A stretch of 64,000 nt of DNA. It comes from Adineta vaga. Taxonomy: Eukaryota > Rotifera. Under the pieces are notes generated by a model. That model searched no databases and was not told the origin of the DNA. It worked only from the letters and a program-made list of their open reading frames with translations. The DNA is taken from contig CP075497.1 of the NCBI GenBank assembly GCA_021613535.1, positions 5,456,001 through 5,520,000 on the forward strand, given 5' to 3'. The translations under genes and the position numbers were made by a program. Position 1 is the stretch's first letter. Every line of letters starts with the position of its first letter. This document shows, piece by piece, positions 49,397 to 61,893 of this stretch.

Positions 49397-50233
49397 ATGT
49401 CGTCTTCACCTACTCCATCGTCGGCATCGTCAGTATTTCTGCCACCATCACCACGCGTTCAATCAGCAAATAATAAAACAAATGAAAAATTTTCGAAAGA
49501 TTCTATCGATACAATCACAACGTCAGTAGAATTATCTCGTCCAGCATCAGCACAAAAGTCAACAATCAATTCCACTGATGTAGGAATATTGCAAGATACA
49601 CATATTGTTAGTAATGAAGAAAGTCGTTCACTAACCGCCACTTCGAATGAGCGTCCGACTTCCGCAAGTAAACAATCTGTGGTGACTACTATTGCTGTTG
49701 AAACAACACGACCATCGTCAGCTATAAAAACTGAATCGATTTTAGCTTCTACCACAATAAGTTCAAGGCCAACATCTGCTAGTCAATCACAGGAGTTAGA
49801 TATTAAACATAATAGTATGATAGATTCAACAAATATAAGGCCAACCTCAGCCAATAACAAAACAGAAGATTTAACAACTAGAACTATTTCTGCGGCATCA
49901 AAAGGTTCAAGACCTCCATCGGCTATCACTACTCTTTCAACTTCGCGGCCATCATCAGCTCAGAAAAAGTTAGAAGAATCAATAACAAACAATACTGCCA
50001 CTGTAATAAAAGATGCTACATCAACTGCAATGAATTTAAATGATTTAAACACAACTCAGCCAGTTACAGGACGACCGTCTTCATCATCTTCAGCAGCAAA
50101 AAAATCATCGGTCGACGGACTCACTACAATTATTACTGCAATTCCGCTTCATTCTATCACATTAAATGACAATAATCAAATCTCGAACTCTACAGAACCA
50201 TTACCTACTACTTCACAAGATAATCCTACATAA
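49397..50233 (+). CDS. disordered RPxSA-repeat protein
   Basis: Single exon, 278 residues, very rich in Ser and Thr with no predicted fold. A short motif recurs about eight times at irregular 20-45 residue spacing: SRPASAQK, ERPTSASK, TRPSSAIK, SRPTSASQ, IRPTSANN, SRPPSAIT, SRPSSAQK and a degraded GRPSSSSSAAKK. The Arg-Pro-x-Ser core looks like a kinase or short-linear-motif docking site; that is inference. The repeats are divergent at the DNA level, so they are old and maintained at protein level. Only 86 nt separate its stop from the next ATG. Confidence 0.65.
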   Translation: MSSSPTPSSASSVFLPPSPRVQSANNKTNEKFSKDSIDTITTSVELSRPASAQKSTINSTDVGILQDTHIVSNEESRSLTATSNERPTSASKQSVVTTIAVETTRPSSAIKTESILASTTISSRPTSASQSQELDIKHNSMIDSTNIRPTSANNKTEDLTTRTISAASKGSRPPSAITTLSTSRPSSAQKKLEESITNNTATVIKDATSTAMNLNDLNTTQPVTGRPSSSSSAAKKSSVDGLTTIITAIPLHSITLNDNNQISNSTEPLPTTSQDNPT

Positions 50234-50319
50234 TAAAACGTTCCTTCATATACTTCAACCTTTGGCGCATGAAAATTTTTTCTTCATAATTTTTTTTTCT
50301 TCAGTAAATTTCTTCTTAT
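50234..50319 (+). promoter_or_regulatory. intercistronic spacer with acceptor
   Basis: Holds a long pyrimidine tract ending TTTTTTCTTCAG at about 50304, 15 nt before the next ATG. Compatible with trans-splicing of a downstream cistron, or with a 3' alternative exon. Confidence 0.45.
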
Positions 50320-50529
50320 ATGAATAATGCAACATTGTTTATTCTCTTTGGTTCTTTATTAGTATCAACTCTTGCTGGCATCATCTATATGGTAGTGATG
50401 ATAACAAACACTTCGTCGATCAAAACTCAATCACTTGATTTAGCTGAAGATCATCAACGAATTGATACAAAAGATCCATCAGCACCAAGATTTTCCGATA
50501 AATTTATTATAAATTCTTCTTATCCATAA
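50320..50529 (+). CDS. small single-pass membrane protein
   Basis: 69 residues: short N-terminus MNNAT, one transmembrane helix (LFILFGSLLVSTLAGIIYMVV), then a polar ~40-residue tail (SIKTQSLDLAEDHQRIDTKD ... FIINSSYP). No family recognised. A canonical acceptor just upstream and a close upstream gene on the same strand support expression. It could instead be an alternative terminal exon of that gene, giving a membrane-anchored RPxSA isoform. Confidence 0.5.
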   Translation: MNNATLFILFGSLLVSTLAGIIYMVVMITNTSSIKTQSLDLAEDHQRIDTKDPSAPRFSDKFIINSSYP

Positions 50530-50689
50530 AATAATCTCATTTTTATTCCTATTATTAATTTTACACTTGTAACACAACGTTTGCTTTTTTGTTTTTGTCC
50601 GTTCGAATTCAAATCAACTAATCATCTGACGAAAATAATAAATGATTATTCGTTCATTTTTTCCATTTTGTATTCTAGAAAAACAAAAA

Positions 50690-52766
50690 TCATTTTCTAC
50701 TAGAATCATTTTTTCTTCGATCATTTACTTCTAATAAGGATACCGCACGATTGTATGATGAATGTTCTTTCGGAATACGTCGAATTAAATGTTCCAATTG
50801 CATTCGATCTCGAAGAACATTTGCCATAGTCTTTTTTTACAAACGAAAAAGAGATAAGAAAACATTATACAAAATTAACTTACATCCATTGCAACATTGT
50901 AATTTTGATATTTCTCAGCATAATGAATTCGTCTTCTTGGATTGTGAATAAGATTTACAAATGATTCTGCTTTTTCACTCGCTTTTTCTTGACCTTCACC
51001 ACTTAATCTAACCCAATTGTAAACCATCTCTGCGAAATTTTCCGGTTCTATGATGTATTTCTTACTAAATAAATGCTTGAGAAGAGAAAAAAAAACGATG
51101 CAAATGTTTGTTCTCGCTCAACTCGAAATCTAATAGAAACCTGACGCATTGCTTGTTGAACAAAATCCTCATAGTGTGTTCGTATAGTTAAATGTGTTAT
51201 CATAGATAATCTTGCACACATGATCATCTCTTCCGTTAACTATTCAATAAAAATAGAAGGATTTAAGTAGGAAATGAAGAAATCTATTTACATTTAAAGC
51301 CGATTCGAGTTCTTTACTTCGATGAAAATTCTGAAACAAATGTTTATATATAATTGATTCCAATAAAAGATTACTTACTGTTGCTTTATCACCATTTCGT
51401 TGATATTTATGTCGTCGAAAATCGACTTCATACATTGTTTTGTACGTATCACGTGTAGTTCGATTTTCTAATTGAATATTATTATCAGAAGATATGGAGG
51501 ACTAGTACAAAAAAGAAACGAAACTTCATGAAATCAATTAAATGATTTTTCATTTACACTTTGTAATTCTCGTTGTGTACGAAGTAAATGTTGATATTCA
51601 CCAATTTGTGAATACCACCATTGATGAGAACGAAGATCACTAGAATTATTCAAAAAATAATGTAGATAAGACAAATTGAGAATGAATTTTACTTCGCAGC
51701 TTGATCAAGTAAAGACATTTTACTATGAAAATCAGTTTTCTGATTTGCTTGTCGAAGACGTATCATCTCAATAAAATGAAATAATTGTAATCATATTCTT
51801 TCATTTTACTTACAGCTACATCTTCATTTCGATCGAATTCTCTATGAATAAAAATTTAAAATAAATAACGAATGAAATCATTGATCTAATACTTAAGCAT
51901 GGCAATGTAATAATCATTTGGAAGTCGTAATTTTGCGATATTTATATAGTTTCTAATTGCTGATGGATGTTGTTTAAGTAATTCGTAGAATACAGATTTT
52001 GATAGAGTATTTTCAAGAAATAAGATTACCTAGATAGGATAAGAAGGGAGAGGAATTGAGAATGAATGATTAGTTAGTAATTCATTACCGGAACAGTGAT
52101 TTTTGGTGTATTGAATGAAACAGCAATGCGTAATAAAGAAACTTTTTTATCATAATCTCGACAATTATAGAAATTCACATTCTAAAATCGAATACACAAA
52201 GAGCAAATTTTCTATTTTTGATTATTTACTTTATTTTCCATTAAATCTTGACAGAGTGTTTTCATTTCTTTATCGTGTTGTGAACTTGAATCTTTCGTAA
52301 ATGATTCCACTAAAATCCAGTCATTTTATGCCTAATAAATCTTCATTTAAATTATATTACCTGGCTCATCAATATTCGGTTGCCACTGTGCGCTAGAACG
52401 TGTTCCATCCGATGAGATCGAAGAATTTGAATGACTAAATCTATCACCTGAAATAGTTTCATTTTCTTTCAATGAAATCATTTTTCTAATAAAAGATAGT
52501 ACCATGTTTATGACGAAATACCGCTTTCGGCGATTCTGAATGATCATGTGAATGATATTGCATTGAAATAGCATCACTTTGATCATTATTGTAATCACAT
52601 CTGAACGACGAGAATTTGTAGATAAATCACTTGTTGATGCGAATTCGTGCGATAAATTTGAACTTGGAAGACCGAGACTTTGTTCAAATTTCTCTAATTT
52701 TTTACCAACTTTATGAAAAAGATTGCGATGAACTTTTTTCATTGGTTTAGAAGCGTCATTTTCCAT
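50690..52766 (-). CDS. VIPAS39: VIPAS39 / SPE-39 (VPS33B partner)
   Basis: Partner of the Sec1-family protein VPS33B in the CHEVI tether for late-endosomal and lysosome-related traffic. Start MENDASKPMKKVHRNLFHKV. Key match: VNFYNCRDYDKKVSLLRIAV, VPVILFLENTLSKSVFYELL and HPSAIRNYINIAKL (human VILFLKQTLSRKVLFREL, RPVALNHLIHYL). Toward the end come AEKYQNYNVAMD and VLRDRMQLEHLIRRI (human ATKFKCHDVVIDT, LKDRQQL). About twelve small exons with ~50 nt introns; stop at 50690. The second exon is one base short near 52597-52600: the 5' half is in the MENDASK frame, but only the next frame (DYNNDQSDAISMQYHSHDHS) splices correctly into DRFSHSNSSISSDG. This is either an assembly deletion or a lesion. 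Confidence 0.8.
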
Positions 52767-53119
52767 GATTAAAATATTTCGACGAATCTTTCTTTAAAAT
52801 AATTTTTTTGCGTTGTATGGATGAATGCACGTTTACATACAGAATAAAAATGTCAATGGTTAAACTTTTTCGTTTTCTCTTCTTTTCCAACAAAACGTAC
52901 ACGTGAAGAAAAAAAACAACACACGTAAATTTACATTTACCGTTCTCTTATTTAGTAGGTTAATCAAAAGCACATGAAATACCTTTTGTTGGCACAAGGT
53001 TAATACGAACGAAGAGTGTTTTTTCTTATCTTATTTGAATTCAATGCTATAAATTCGTTTAGTTTTGTATTTATACACAATGAACTTGAAGAAGAAGAAA
53101 AAAGAAGAGAAAAATATTT
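52767..53119. other. spacer between KLC and VIPAS39
   Basis: About 350 bp, AT-rich, no supported gene. Confidence 0.5.
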
Positions 53120-54792
<1,673 letters not shown>

Positions 54793-55660
54793 CGTACATA
54801 TCCATTGATGTTTACATCTAGAAAAGGCACAGAAGAGAAATAATGTGGTGCATGCGATAAGCAATAAACAGTGTTTTTCCGTGCGATACTAATATATATA
54901 TGTTCTCGATATGAATGCTAGCAAGAGAAAGTATTTCCATTGACTCAATACGAGAATCAATCGTATCAAAGAAAACTATTATGAATAACAAAGTTGGAAT
55001 AAAAAACTGTTGTAGTATATCGGATCTTATTTTTATAATATACTCAGAATATCAATGAAAATGACCTTTCTTCTTCTTCTCTCAGTCGTTATAGGAATAC
55101 CAATGGTATTCATTGGAAACCAAGGAGCATTAGAAGGAAAAGGAAAGGAAAGATATAAATGTGTATGCCTGTTTTTCTCAATGCACGATGACGGAAAGCT
55201 AGTTTGTTTATTTTTGATCGATAATATTAGACAAAAAAAAGGGCAATGACCTCGAGTATATGACATTATTATGTACAATGATTTGTCAGTTGATTGTTCT
55301 TATAATTAATACACAATACAGATGTTCGAAAAAGAAAATGTATCGTTCTATATCAAGCAAAAATACCGTTTCTCTGATTGATTGATTAGATCTCATTCAG
55401 TTGTTTGGTCTTATACCAACGTAGAATAGATGTTTTGATGATTTATGAAAGATATCAAAACGTGCTTTAAATATCATTAGTGGTTGCATAGATAAAATGA
55501 GTCGAGACTTTATACACAATCATCAAAGTTATGAAAATCTAAATTTCAGAAGAAAATGATGATCGTTAAGAATTTTTATTCCACTAGAATGAAAGTAATA
55601 TATTTAACTATCGACAAGAAAAAGTATGCGTTCGTAATAATTTATTCTGGTTGTTTATGT
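54793..55660. other. intergenic, no gene seen
   Basis: AT-rich; small overlapping ORFs on both strands near 55033-55278 are antisense to each other and show no motif. Confidence 0.5.
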
Positions 55661-56144
55661 TCATGAATCTTTTTTTGGAGAGACGGCAATATGTATATTT
55701 GTTTTTGGATGTTTATCGGTTAAAACGGGTACAAATCGTTCAGAACTGTAGATGATTTCATTTGATTTATCTAATATATCACATCTTATACCATAGCAAA
55801 GATTTTCATCAATTTCACCATCATTATAATAAAGGGTAAATGGAATTGGAAAACATGTAAAATCATCTAATTTCATATTTGAAATCACATATCGAAGTGG
55901 AATATGAGGAAAATCCATACGAGCCCAGTGTAAATTTGTTATATCACAAAGAGTAATCATAATAACATCATCATTAGCTAACATAGAGCGTTTAATTGAA
56001 CAATCAATAACACCACAAAGTGTTCGTCGAACCATTTCACTTGAACTTCGAAAAAGTGTCGATGATTCTAATCATACAAACATTTGTGAGAAAAATAAAT
56101 GAATGAATGAACAATTGAATATCTAACATACTTTGTTTGTTCAT
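55661..56144 (-). CDS. YbaY/YscW-like beta-sandwich protein
   Basis: Two exons: MNKQK (56144-56132) and the rest, joined across a ~65 nt intron (GTATGTT ... GATTAG), about 138 residues. The body reads GVIDCSIKRSMLANDDVIMI, TLCDITN, then FPIPFTLYYNDGEIDENLCY and GIRCDILDKSNEIIYSSERF with PVLTDKHPKTNIHIAV. This follows the pattern of the bacterial YbaY / type III secretion lipoprotein chaperone (YscW) domain: GxVxYRERxALPPxAVVxVxLxDVS ... FxLxYDxxxIxxxxxYxxxxxI ... YPVLTxGxP. There is no signal peptide or lipobox, so it should be cytosolic. The intron and codon style are native, so any transfer is old. Function in animals is unknown. Confidence 0.68.
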
Positions 56145-57047
56145 TTTAAACTATAATATTCTTTGATTCGTCGTCAATACGAAGAAATTGATAGAATGAA
56201 AGTTTTAATAATTTAATCTAACACTATATATGAGAAACTTCGACACGACAAGAATCACAAACATTCAACGTTCTCAACGAGATCGTTTTCTATTTCCAAA
56301 TGTTTCTATGTGTGAAAGAAACAAAGAAATGTCAACAGATTTTTCTCTCCATTCTAGAAGGATTTTAACTTCATTAAAATATCAAAGTTGAAAAAATATG
56401 TTAAATATATAGACAGGAAATGACATTCTCCTGTTGCTTTCTCTTGACTAGAATTGAAGGACAATGATTTTCTTTACTTTGAAATAAATACACTCAAACA
56501 ACTCTATTTCATTTTAAAACATTTATATAATATTCATTTCTTAGAGAAAGCAAAAAAAAAGTACCGAAGAGAAACGAACAGATATACCTTCTATCATGAT
56601 ATTGCACAAACATTAACGTCGGCGATTGCTTTTGATTCTTGAGCAAAATTAATTTGACAAAGACATTATCTTTGCTAATTTTTCCTATTGAATTACCTTC
56701 TAAATTGCTCATTAGAGAGTATGTAGTCAATAGGAATTGAATGGTTTTGAATAGTAACAAACCAATGTTTTTTTTCTGTTCTAAGATACATAATCTAATA
56801 TAAATTTACAAAGTTTAATTTACTTCTAAGTTCATGATTTTTGATGCCGATCATATGAAACAACAATAACGCCTCCTCCTCCTCTCCTCTTTCAATTATA
56901 TTTGATACAATTAACTCTAGTAAATATCATTTTATTCTAATTATGCTATGTAAAATAGCTACAAATACTACAATGCATCTATTTCATTCAAATAAAATGT
57001 CATACAAAAAAAGGACGGATTAGTGTACTGAATAATAATCTGAAGTA
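56145..57047. other. intergenic, no gene seen
   Basis: AT-rich, with a short (CCT)n run near 56873-56890. No supported gene. An acceptor-like ATTATAG lies just before the YbaY-like ATG. Confidence 0.5.
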
Positions 57048-57940
57048 TTAAGATAAAGTTTGACCAGTTAATTCTAGATCACGTTTATAAAGTTTTTCAG
57101 CAATGAGATTTAAATAAGATGTTGCTAGTCGCATATTAGAATAGACATTGGAAAATAGATAAACAGGAATATTATATTTTGCTTGAAACTCTTTCGCGTC
57201 ACTTTCAGTCAATACAGCAAATTGATCAAATCTAAATAGATCGAATGGAAATCATGTTTGCAAGAAGATAATATCTCACTTAGTAATAAATACTAAACTA
57301 ATAAATGGACGAGTCGTACTACATTGTTTACGTTTTTCTTCAATTAATGTAGGTAATTCATTGAAACTTTCTCGATCAGCAGCTGATACCACGAATATAA
57401 TCATATCAAGAGAATCAATTGAATCCTAAAATGAAAAGTAATTGTCTATACAAAATGTCTAATAATATAATAGCATACATCATCAATATAATCAAATCTT
57501 GTTGAACTTGTATAACCCACATCCCAAAAATCAAGACGAAACATAAATAAAGGTTTATTAGGTTGATTAACTCTTATAGGCCAATAGATATTCGTCGTTT
57601 GAATGCCAAGTGTTGGTTGAGTATTTATGGATGAAAATTCTTTACCCATCAAAGCTCGTATTAAACTTGTTTTACCTGCACCTAGTTTTCCAAGAAGAAG
57701 AATTTTATAACGATATTGTTTCACAACTAAACCAGCGGAAAGTGCTGGACTAAATAACAATGCTAAATAAAGAATAATTAGAATTCAAATGAAAAAATTT
57801 TGATTATTCTTACAGAAATCTCTTAATTGATTCTCTGTTCGATCTTTAATTGCTTTTAAATATTCTGTTGCTTGATCACTATGAATCCATTGATGATCCA
57901 AAAGAGTATTGGATTGATTATCAGTTATTAATGTTGTCAT
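57048..57940 (-). CDS. CPLANE2: RSG1/CPLANE2 small GTPase (ciliogenesis)
   Basis: RSG1 is the atypical Rab-like GTPase of the CPLANE complex that recruits intraflagellar transport to basal bodies. Exons join as RDFS|LLFSPALSAG. The G domain has the P-loop LLLGKLGAGKTSLIRALMG, then TLGIQTTNIYWPIRV (human TTGIQTTVVFWPAKL), FRLDFWDVG (human FRFEFWDCG, G3), MIIFVVSAADRESFNELPTL (human LFSFTDRASFEDLP) and FITKFDQF (human GSKFDQY, the degenerate NKxD). The Gln of switch II is absent, as in the family. It ends at 57048, about 245 residues, close to the usual length. Its ATG is only 26 nt after the ALG8 stop, with TTTATTTTAG 8 nt before it, so it looks like the downstream cistron of an operon. Confidence 0.88.
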
Positions 57941-57966
57941 TTTCTATCTAAAATAAACGCTATTTT
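57941..57966 (-). promoter_or_regulatory. 26 nt spacer with trans-splice-type acceptor (ALG8-RSG1)
   Basis: On the minus strand the ALG8 stop TAA is followed by GCGTTTATTTTAG, then ATAGAAA and the RSG1 ATG. Too short for termination plus a promoter; strong operon-like spacing. Confidence 0.6.
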
Positions 57967-60246
57967 TTATTCATGTTTTCTGTTTTGTTTCTTATTCCAT
58001 CTTCCACTGAATTTTACAGTTGATTCAACAGCTGTTAATTCATCTTCTTGATGAGCTTCGATCGTATGCAATCGAATCCAACAATATATAATAAAAATAG
58101 AACAATAAATCGAAATCAATAACAAAGGTAAAAATGGTAAAAGACGATCGATATGTAATACTGAATGTAAACATTCAACATAAAGACAAAGTGGAATTAA
58201 TAGAATAATTGAAAATGTTTCTAATCGATTAAGCAATGGAAGACAGAATTTTGAACCACGATCACTAGATATTACAAATATAAATTAAATTTTTAGATTG
58301 AATAAATATGGGAACATACCCATGTATTTCACCGAGTGTATAAAAAAGAAATGTTGTATAGGCGACAAAAAGTCCAATTTTAATCGGTATTTCTATATAA
58401 AATACGAATCAATTAAGAAAATGCAAATAAATAATGATTACCAGGTCCAGTGAATATCAATGGAAAGAGTGAAAATCCACCAAATGTTGAAAGTAGAAGA
58501 AAATAATGAGCATGTTCTCGACTGTCAAATGCTAATAAACTAAACAACAACGTAGATTATTTGATTTGATCATTGAGAAGAAGATTACCTAAGTGGTATG
58601 ATGGATAATAAAATAGCTTTTTCATGAACATGCCATCCGAAAAGAAATGAAGTTAATGCACAAAGAATAATTGTTTCTAGAAATGTTCGTTTTGAACAAC
58701 GACGAAATAATCGAATTAGACTTGGCTATACAAAAGAAAGTGAATAAAATATCAATTAAGAAAAACAAATCAATCCTTACAATCATAAAGACTAATGTTA
58801 AGATAAATGTCATTGTTGGTGTAATTGAAGGTAATACTTGATGTTCAATATCTTGTACAAGACCAGAAGTCATCGATACTGATACAGAACGAACATGAAA
58901 TAGATGCGTATATCGTCCTACAAAACATATTCATATTAATTTCTACTAATAAACATTGTTTTTTCATGTTCATTTACCAGTTATAGCTAATACTTTATCG
59001 AAAACATTGTATAATGCCCATACATTAGGTGCCCAATATGCATGACAAAGACCACGTTTGAATGGAAATAACCGTGCAAGTACTTGTGGTAATTGATTCT
59101 ATTGTGAAAAATAAACAAAAAACAAATCATAAAACAAGAACGAATAGAATACCATTAAAACAAATGGACCAAAAGATAATACGAATGGAAGAAGTGTTGC
59201 TATTCCCAAAGTAATTAAATTGATTAAAAAACGTTTCCAATTTGAACCTAAATGAATATGTAATATTTAGATTCAATGAAAGAGACTTACTTTGTTTAAT
59301 ACAAAAGCCATAAAATAAATAAACAATATATGCTGGAGCAATGTAAAGAAAAATATGTTTGAAATTCAGTAATGTTGAAAACCATATTGCACTCATTAGA
59401 TATTCATTCTAGACTTTGAATTGATTATAAGAATTCGTTTGCAATGAAACTTACTCGATACATACAACTGATGGATAGTAAGAGAATACCAAATAGAAAG
59501 CCATTGTATTGAAAATGCATGTCTAGATAGAAATTAAGTTAAGGAATATGAACAAAGAGAAAGCAAAATAAAATTGATTATTTGATAGAAAAGGATACGA
59601 TCAACGATAAGTAAACCAAAATTAACCAATAAACTTAAAGCAAATATTAATTGAATAATTGGCATTGGAATATCATGATTTTTTCTACCGATTTGCATCG
59701 TTTTTAACAATCTATTTTTCATCGAAAACAAATCAATTCAAATAGATATTCGATAAAGAAAAAGTATTATTTACGAATAAATGGCTAATGCTAAAACAAT
59801 TTCACTACCAATAACAGTTAATCGTTGAAATAATTTTGTTTTTTCACTTGCATAATTTAGATTATCAATATTAAGCATAGCTGGATCAAAATATGGTGCA
59901 AGTTTTGATAAACCATACTCAAAATGAGCAAAAAATGGTGGATAATCCAATGTCCATTCCGATCGATTCTATATAAAAGAAGAAAAAAGGCCTAACAATT
60001 GATATCATTCGAATTCTTAATATTACTTCATAATACCATTGTTTCAATGGTAGACTATTCGTTAAAGCAAGCCAATTACGATGTACTTCAAAATCTGTTG
60101 AATGACTAGAAAAATACGTGATATTAAACATATATTTCTATAAATAGAGATACATACTAGCATGGTAAAAGTGATAGTTTAATAATAGCACCAATTGTAA
60201 AACTCAATGCAACGACAATTCCTTTATAATAATTTTTTATACTCAT
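57967..60246 (-). CDS. ALG8: ALG8 dolichyl-P-Glc glucosyltransferase
   Basis: ER membrane enzyme that adds the second glucose to the dolichol-linked N-glycan precursor. Start [20 protein letters not shown]; lumenal loop [20 protein letters not shown] and [18 protein letters not shown] (human [18 protein letters not shown], with the conserved acidic catalytic region). Next [76 protein letters not shown] and [20 protein letters not shown], all near-verbatim family motifs. About ten transmembrane helices, about eleven exons with ~50 nt introns. C-terminus ends in a basic KKQNRKHE tail (ER-retention-like). It lies between an unknown gene (67 nt upstream) and RSG1 (26 nt downstream) on the same strand. 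Confidence 0.96.
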
Positions 60247-60313
60247 CTATAAGAGAAAATATTCGATCTATGCTTTTGTTATATTCGTATTTAATAAATA
60301 AATATATAAATAG
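60247..60313 (-). promoter_or_regulatory. 67 nt spacer with trans-splice-type acceptor (unknown-ALG8)
   Basis: Minus strand: after the upstream stop, an AT-rich spacer ends TTTTCTCTTATAG directly against the ALG8 ATG, a near-ideal acceptor with no 5' UTR left. Supports polycistronic transcription. Confidence 0.6.
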
Positions 60314-61693
60314 TTAAAATAGATCTTTAGTATTAACAAAAAAGTCTTCGAATATATTGGCAATCATATTTGGTGTTAATTTAAATGAATCGATACTTGA
60401 TGTTGATGTTACAGCTGATTGATTATGAATATTTGTTCGATTTTCATTTTGTTTCAATAAAGAATATGTATTACGTTTTAAATTTGTTCCACTTGAAAAT
60501 TGATGTGATGATATACCTTCTTTTTGAGATGATACTCTTTCTAAGACTTTTGAATTTGTAATTCGTAACGATTCATTTCGTTCTATTACTGATTCATTCA
60601 TCGGTACTTGATCTTCTTTTATTCCTTGTCGATATAATTCTTGACTGTTAGTTTCCGTTGAAACATTTGGTAGTTGACGTAAATAATTTGATTCAGCTTC
60701 AATTGTAAATGCAATACGTATAAGACGATTTAATATATTATTTAATTCACTAATTGCATTTGCAGCAATAGGTATGAGAATGATTGAATTAGCAATAGAT
60801 GCTTGTCCATTGGATGATAAAACTGATTTCGTCGCATCACGAATATATTGAATAAATTCACGATATTTTGTAATAATCTTAAAGGAAATGTTTTTATTGA
60901 TAACCGTAGATGAATATGACATACCATACGAAAACTAATAGCTATTTCAACATAATCACTTAGATCATCTTTCGATATAGAAGAAATAGATTTTTTATTG
61001 ACTTTTATTTGTTTTGTTGGTAATTTTGCCTAAAATAGATAATGTTGATCTTGATTTTATTTATTCGAACAAATAACTTACACTTTCATCAACGTTTGTT
61101 TTTGATTTTTCTTTTTTCTTTTTCTTCTTTTTCGTTTGAAAATCACCACCATTGTCTTTAACTAAACGCATTAATAATTGTACTTTTCTATTTAATTGTT
61201 CGACTCGAACATTCGTCGAAGCAACAAGTAAAAGCGTTGTATTTGTTCCACGTGAACGTGATACACGTAATAACATCAAATTCGCCTTAAAACAAACATT
61301 CATTCTTTATCATTGATTTTCGTTTATGAAAATTACTTTTGTTCGTTTACATGATTGTAAAATACGATCAAGATAAAGATTAAGATCATATTTTAATGTT
61401 GTTGTAACCGTACAAGGTTTGACAGGAACATTTACCATACCGAATTCAGTTTTTTGTGCATCAGATGCATCTTTAAGTTGCATAGCAAGATTAACACGTC
61501 GATTTCGATCATTAAAGTGTGATTGTAAACGTATTGTATCGAAGACATTGATTGAGAAATCAATAAGATCTTCAGTTGCAGTTAATAAATCTATTCAAAA
61601 ATCAAATGATTCGATTTCAATAAATTCATAGAAATAACCTGATAAAACAAAATCCGCGGTGGGATCGCTTAAAGACGTTCTACGATCACACAT
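60314..61693 (-). CDS. unrecognised helical protein
   Basis: Start MCDRRTSLSDPTADFVLSG at 61693, then exons encoding DLLTATEDLIDFSINVFDTI, NRRVNLAMQLKDASDAQK, LKYDLNLYLDRILQSCKRTK, VRVEQLNRKVQLLMRLVKDN, a Lys-rich block (KKKKKKKEKSK), DDLSDYVEIAISFRM and a last exon with IITKYREFIQYIRDATKSVL and NAISELNNILNRLIRIAFTI. The C-terminal ~110 residues are polar and disordered. Long amphipathic helices suggest a helical-bundle scaffold; I do not recognise the family. There is no signal peptide; the hydrophobic NSIILIPIAANAI is too short for confident membrane insertion. It is the first cistron of a possible three-gene unit with ALG8 and RSG1. An acceptor (GACTTTAG) lies 4 nt before its ATG. Confidence 0.65.
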
Positions 61694-61893
61694 GAAACTA
61701 AAGTCGATTCGTCATTAGTATTTTCTTAGTTTTGTATTATAGAAAAGAAGAAATCAAATAGAAAAAATTGGACTATATTAGATGAATTATTAACTTAAGA
61801 CTTTTCGCGCTTCTACCTTTCGATTTATTTCTTCTTTTCGTTTCTAAAAACATCATTTTGGATTCCTTATAGTCAACTAACATAATTGAACTA

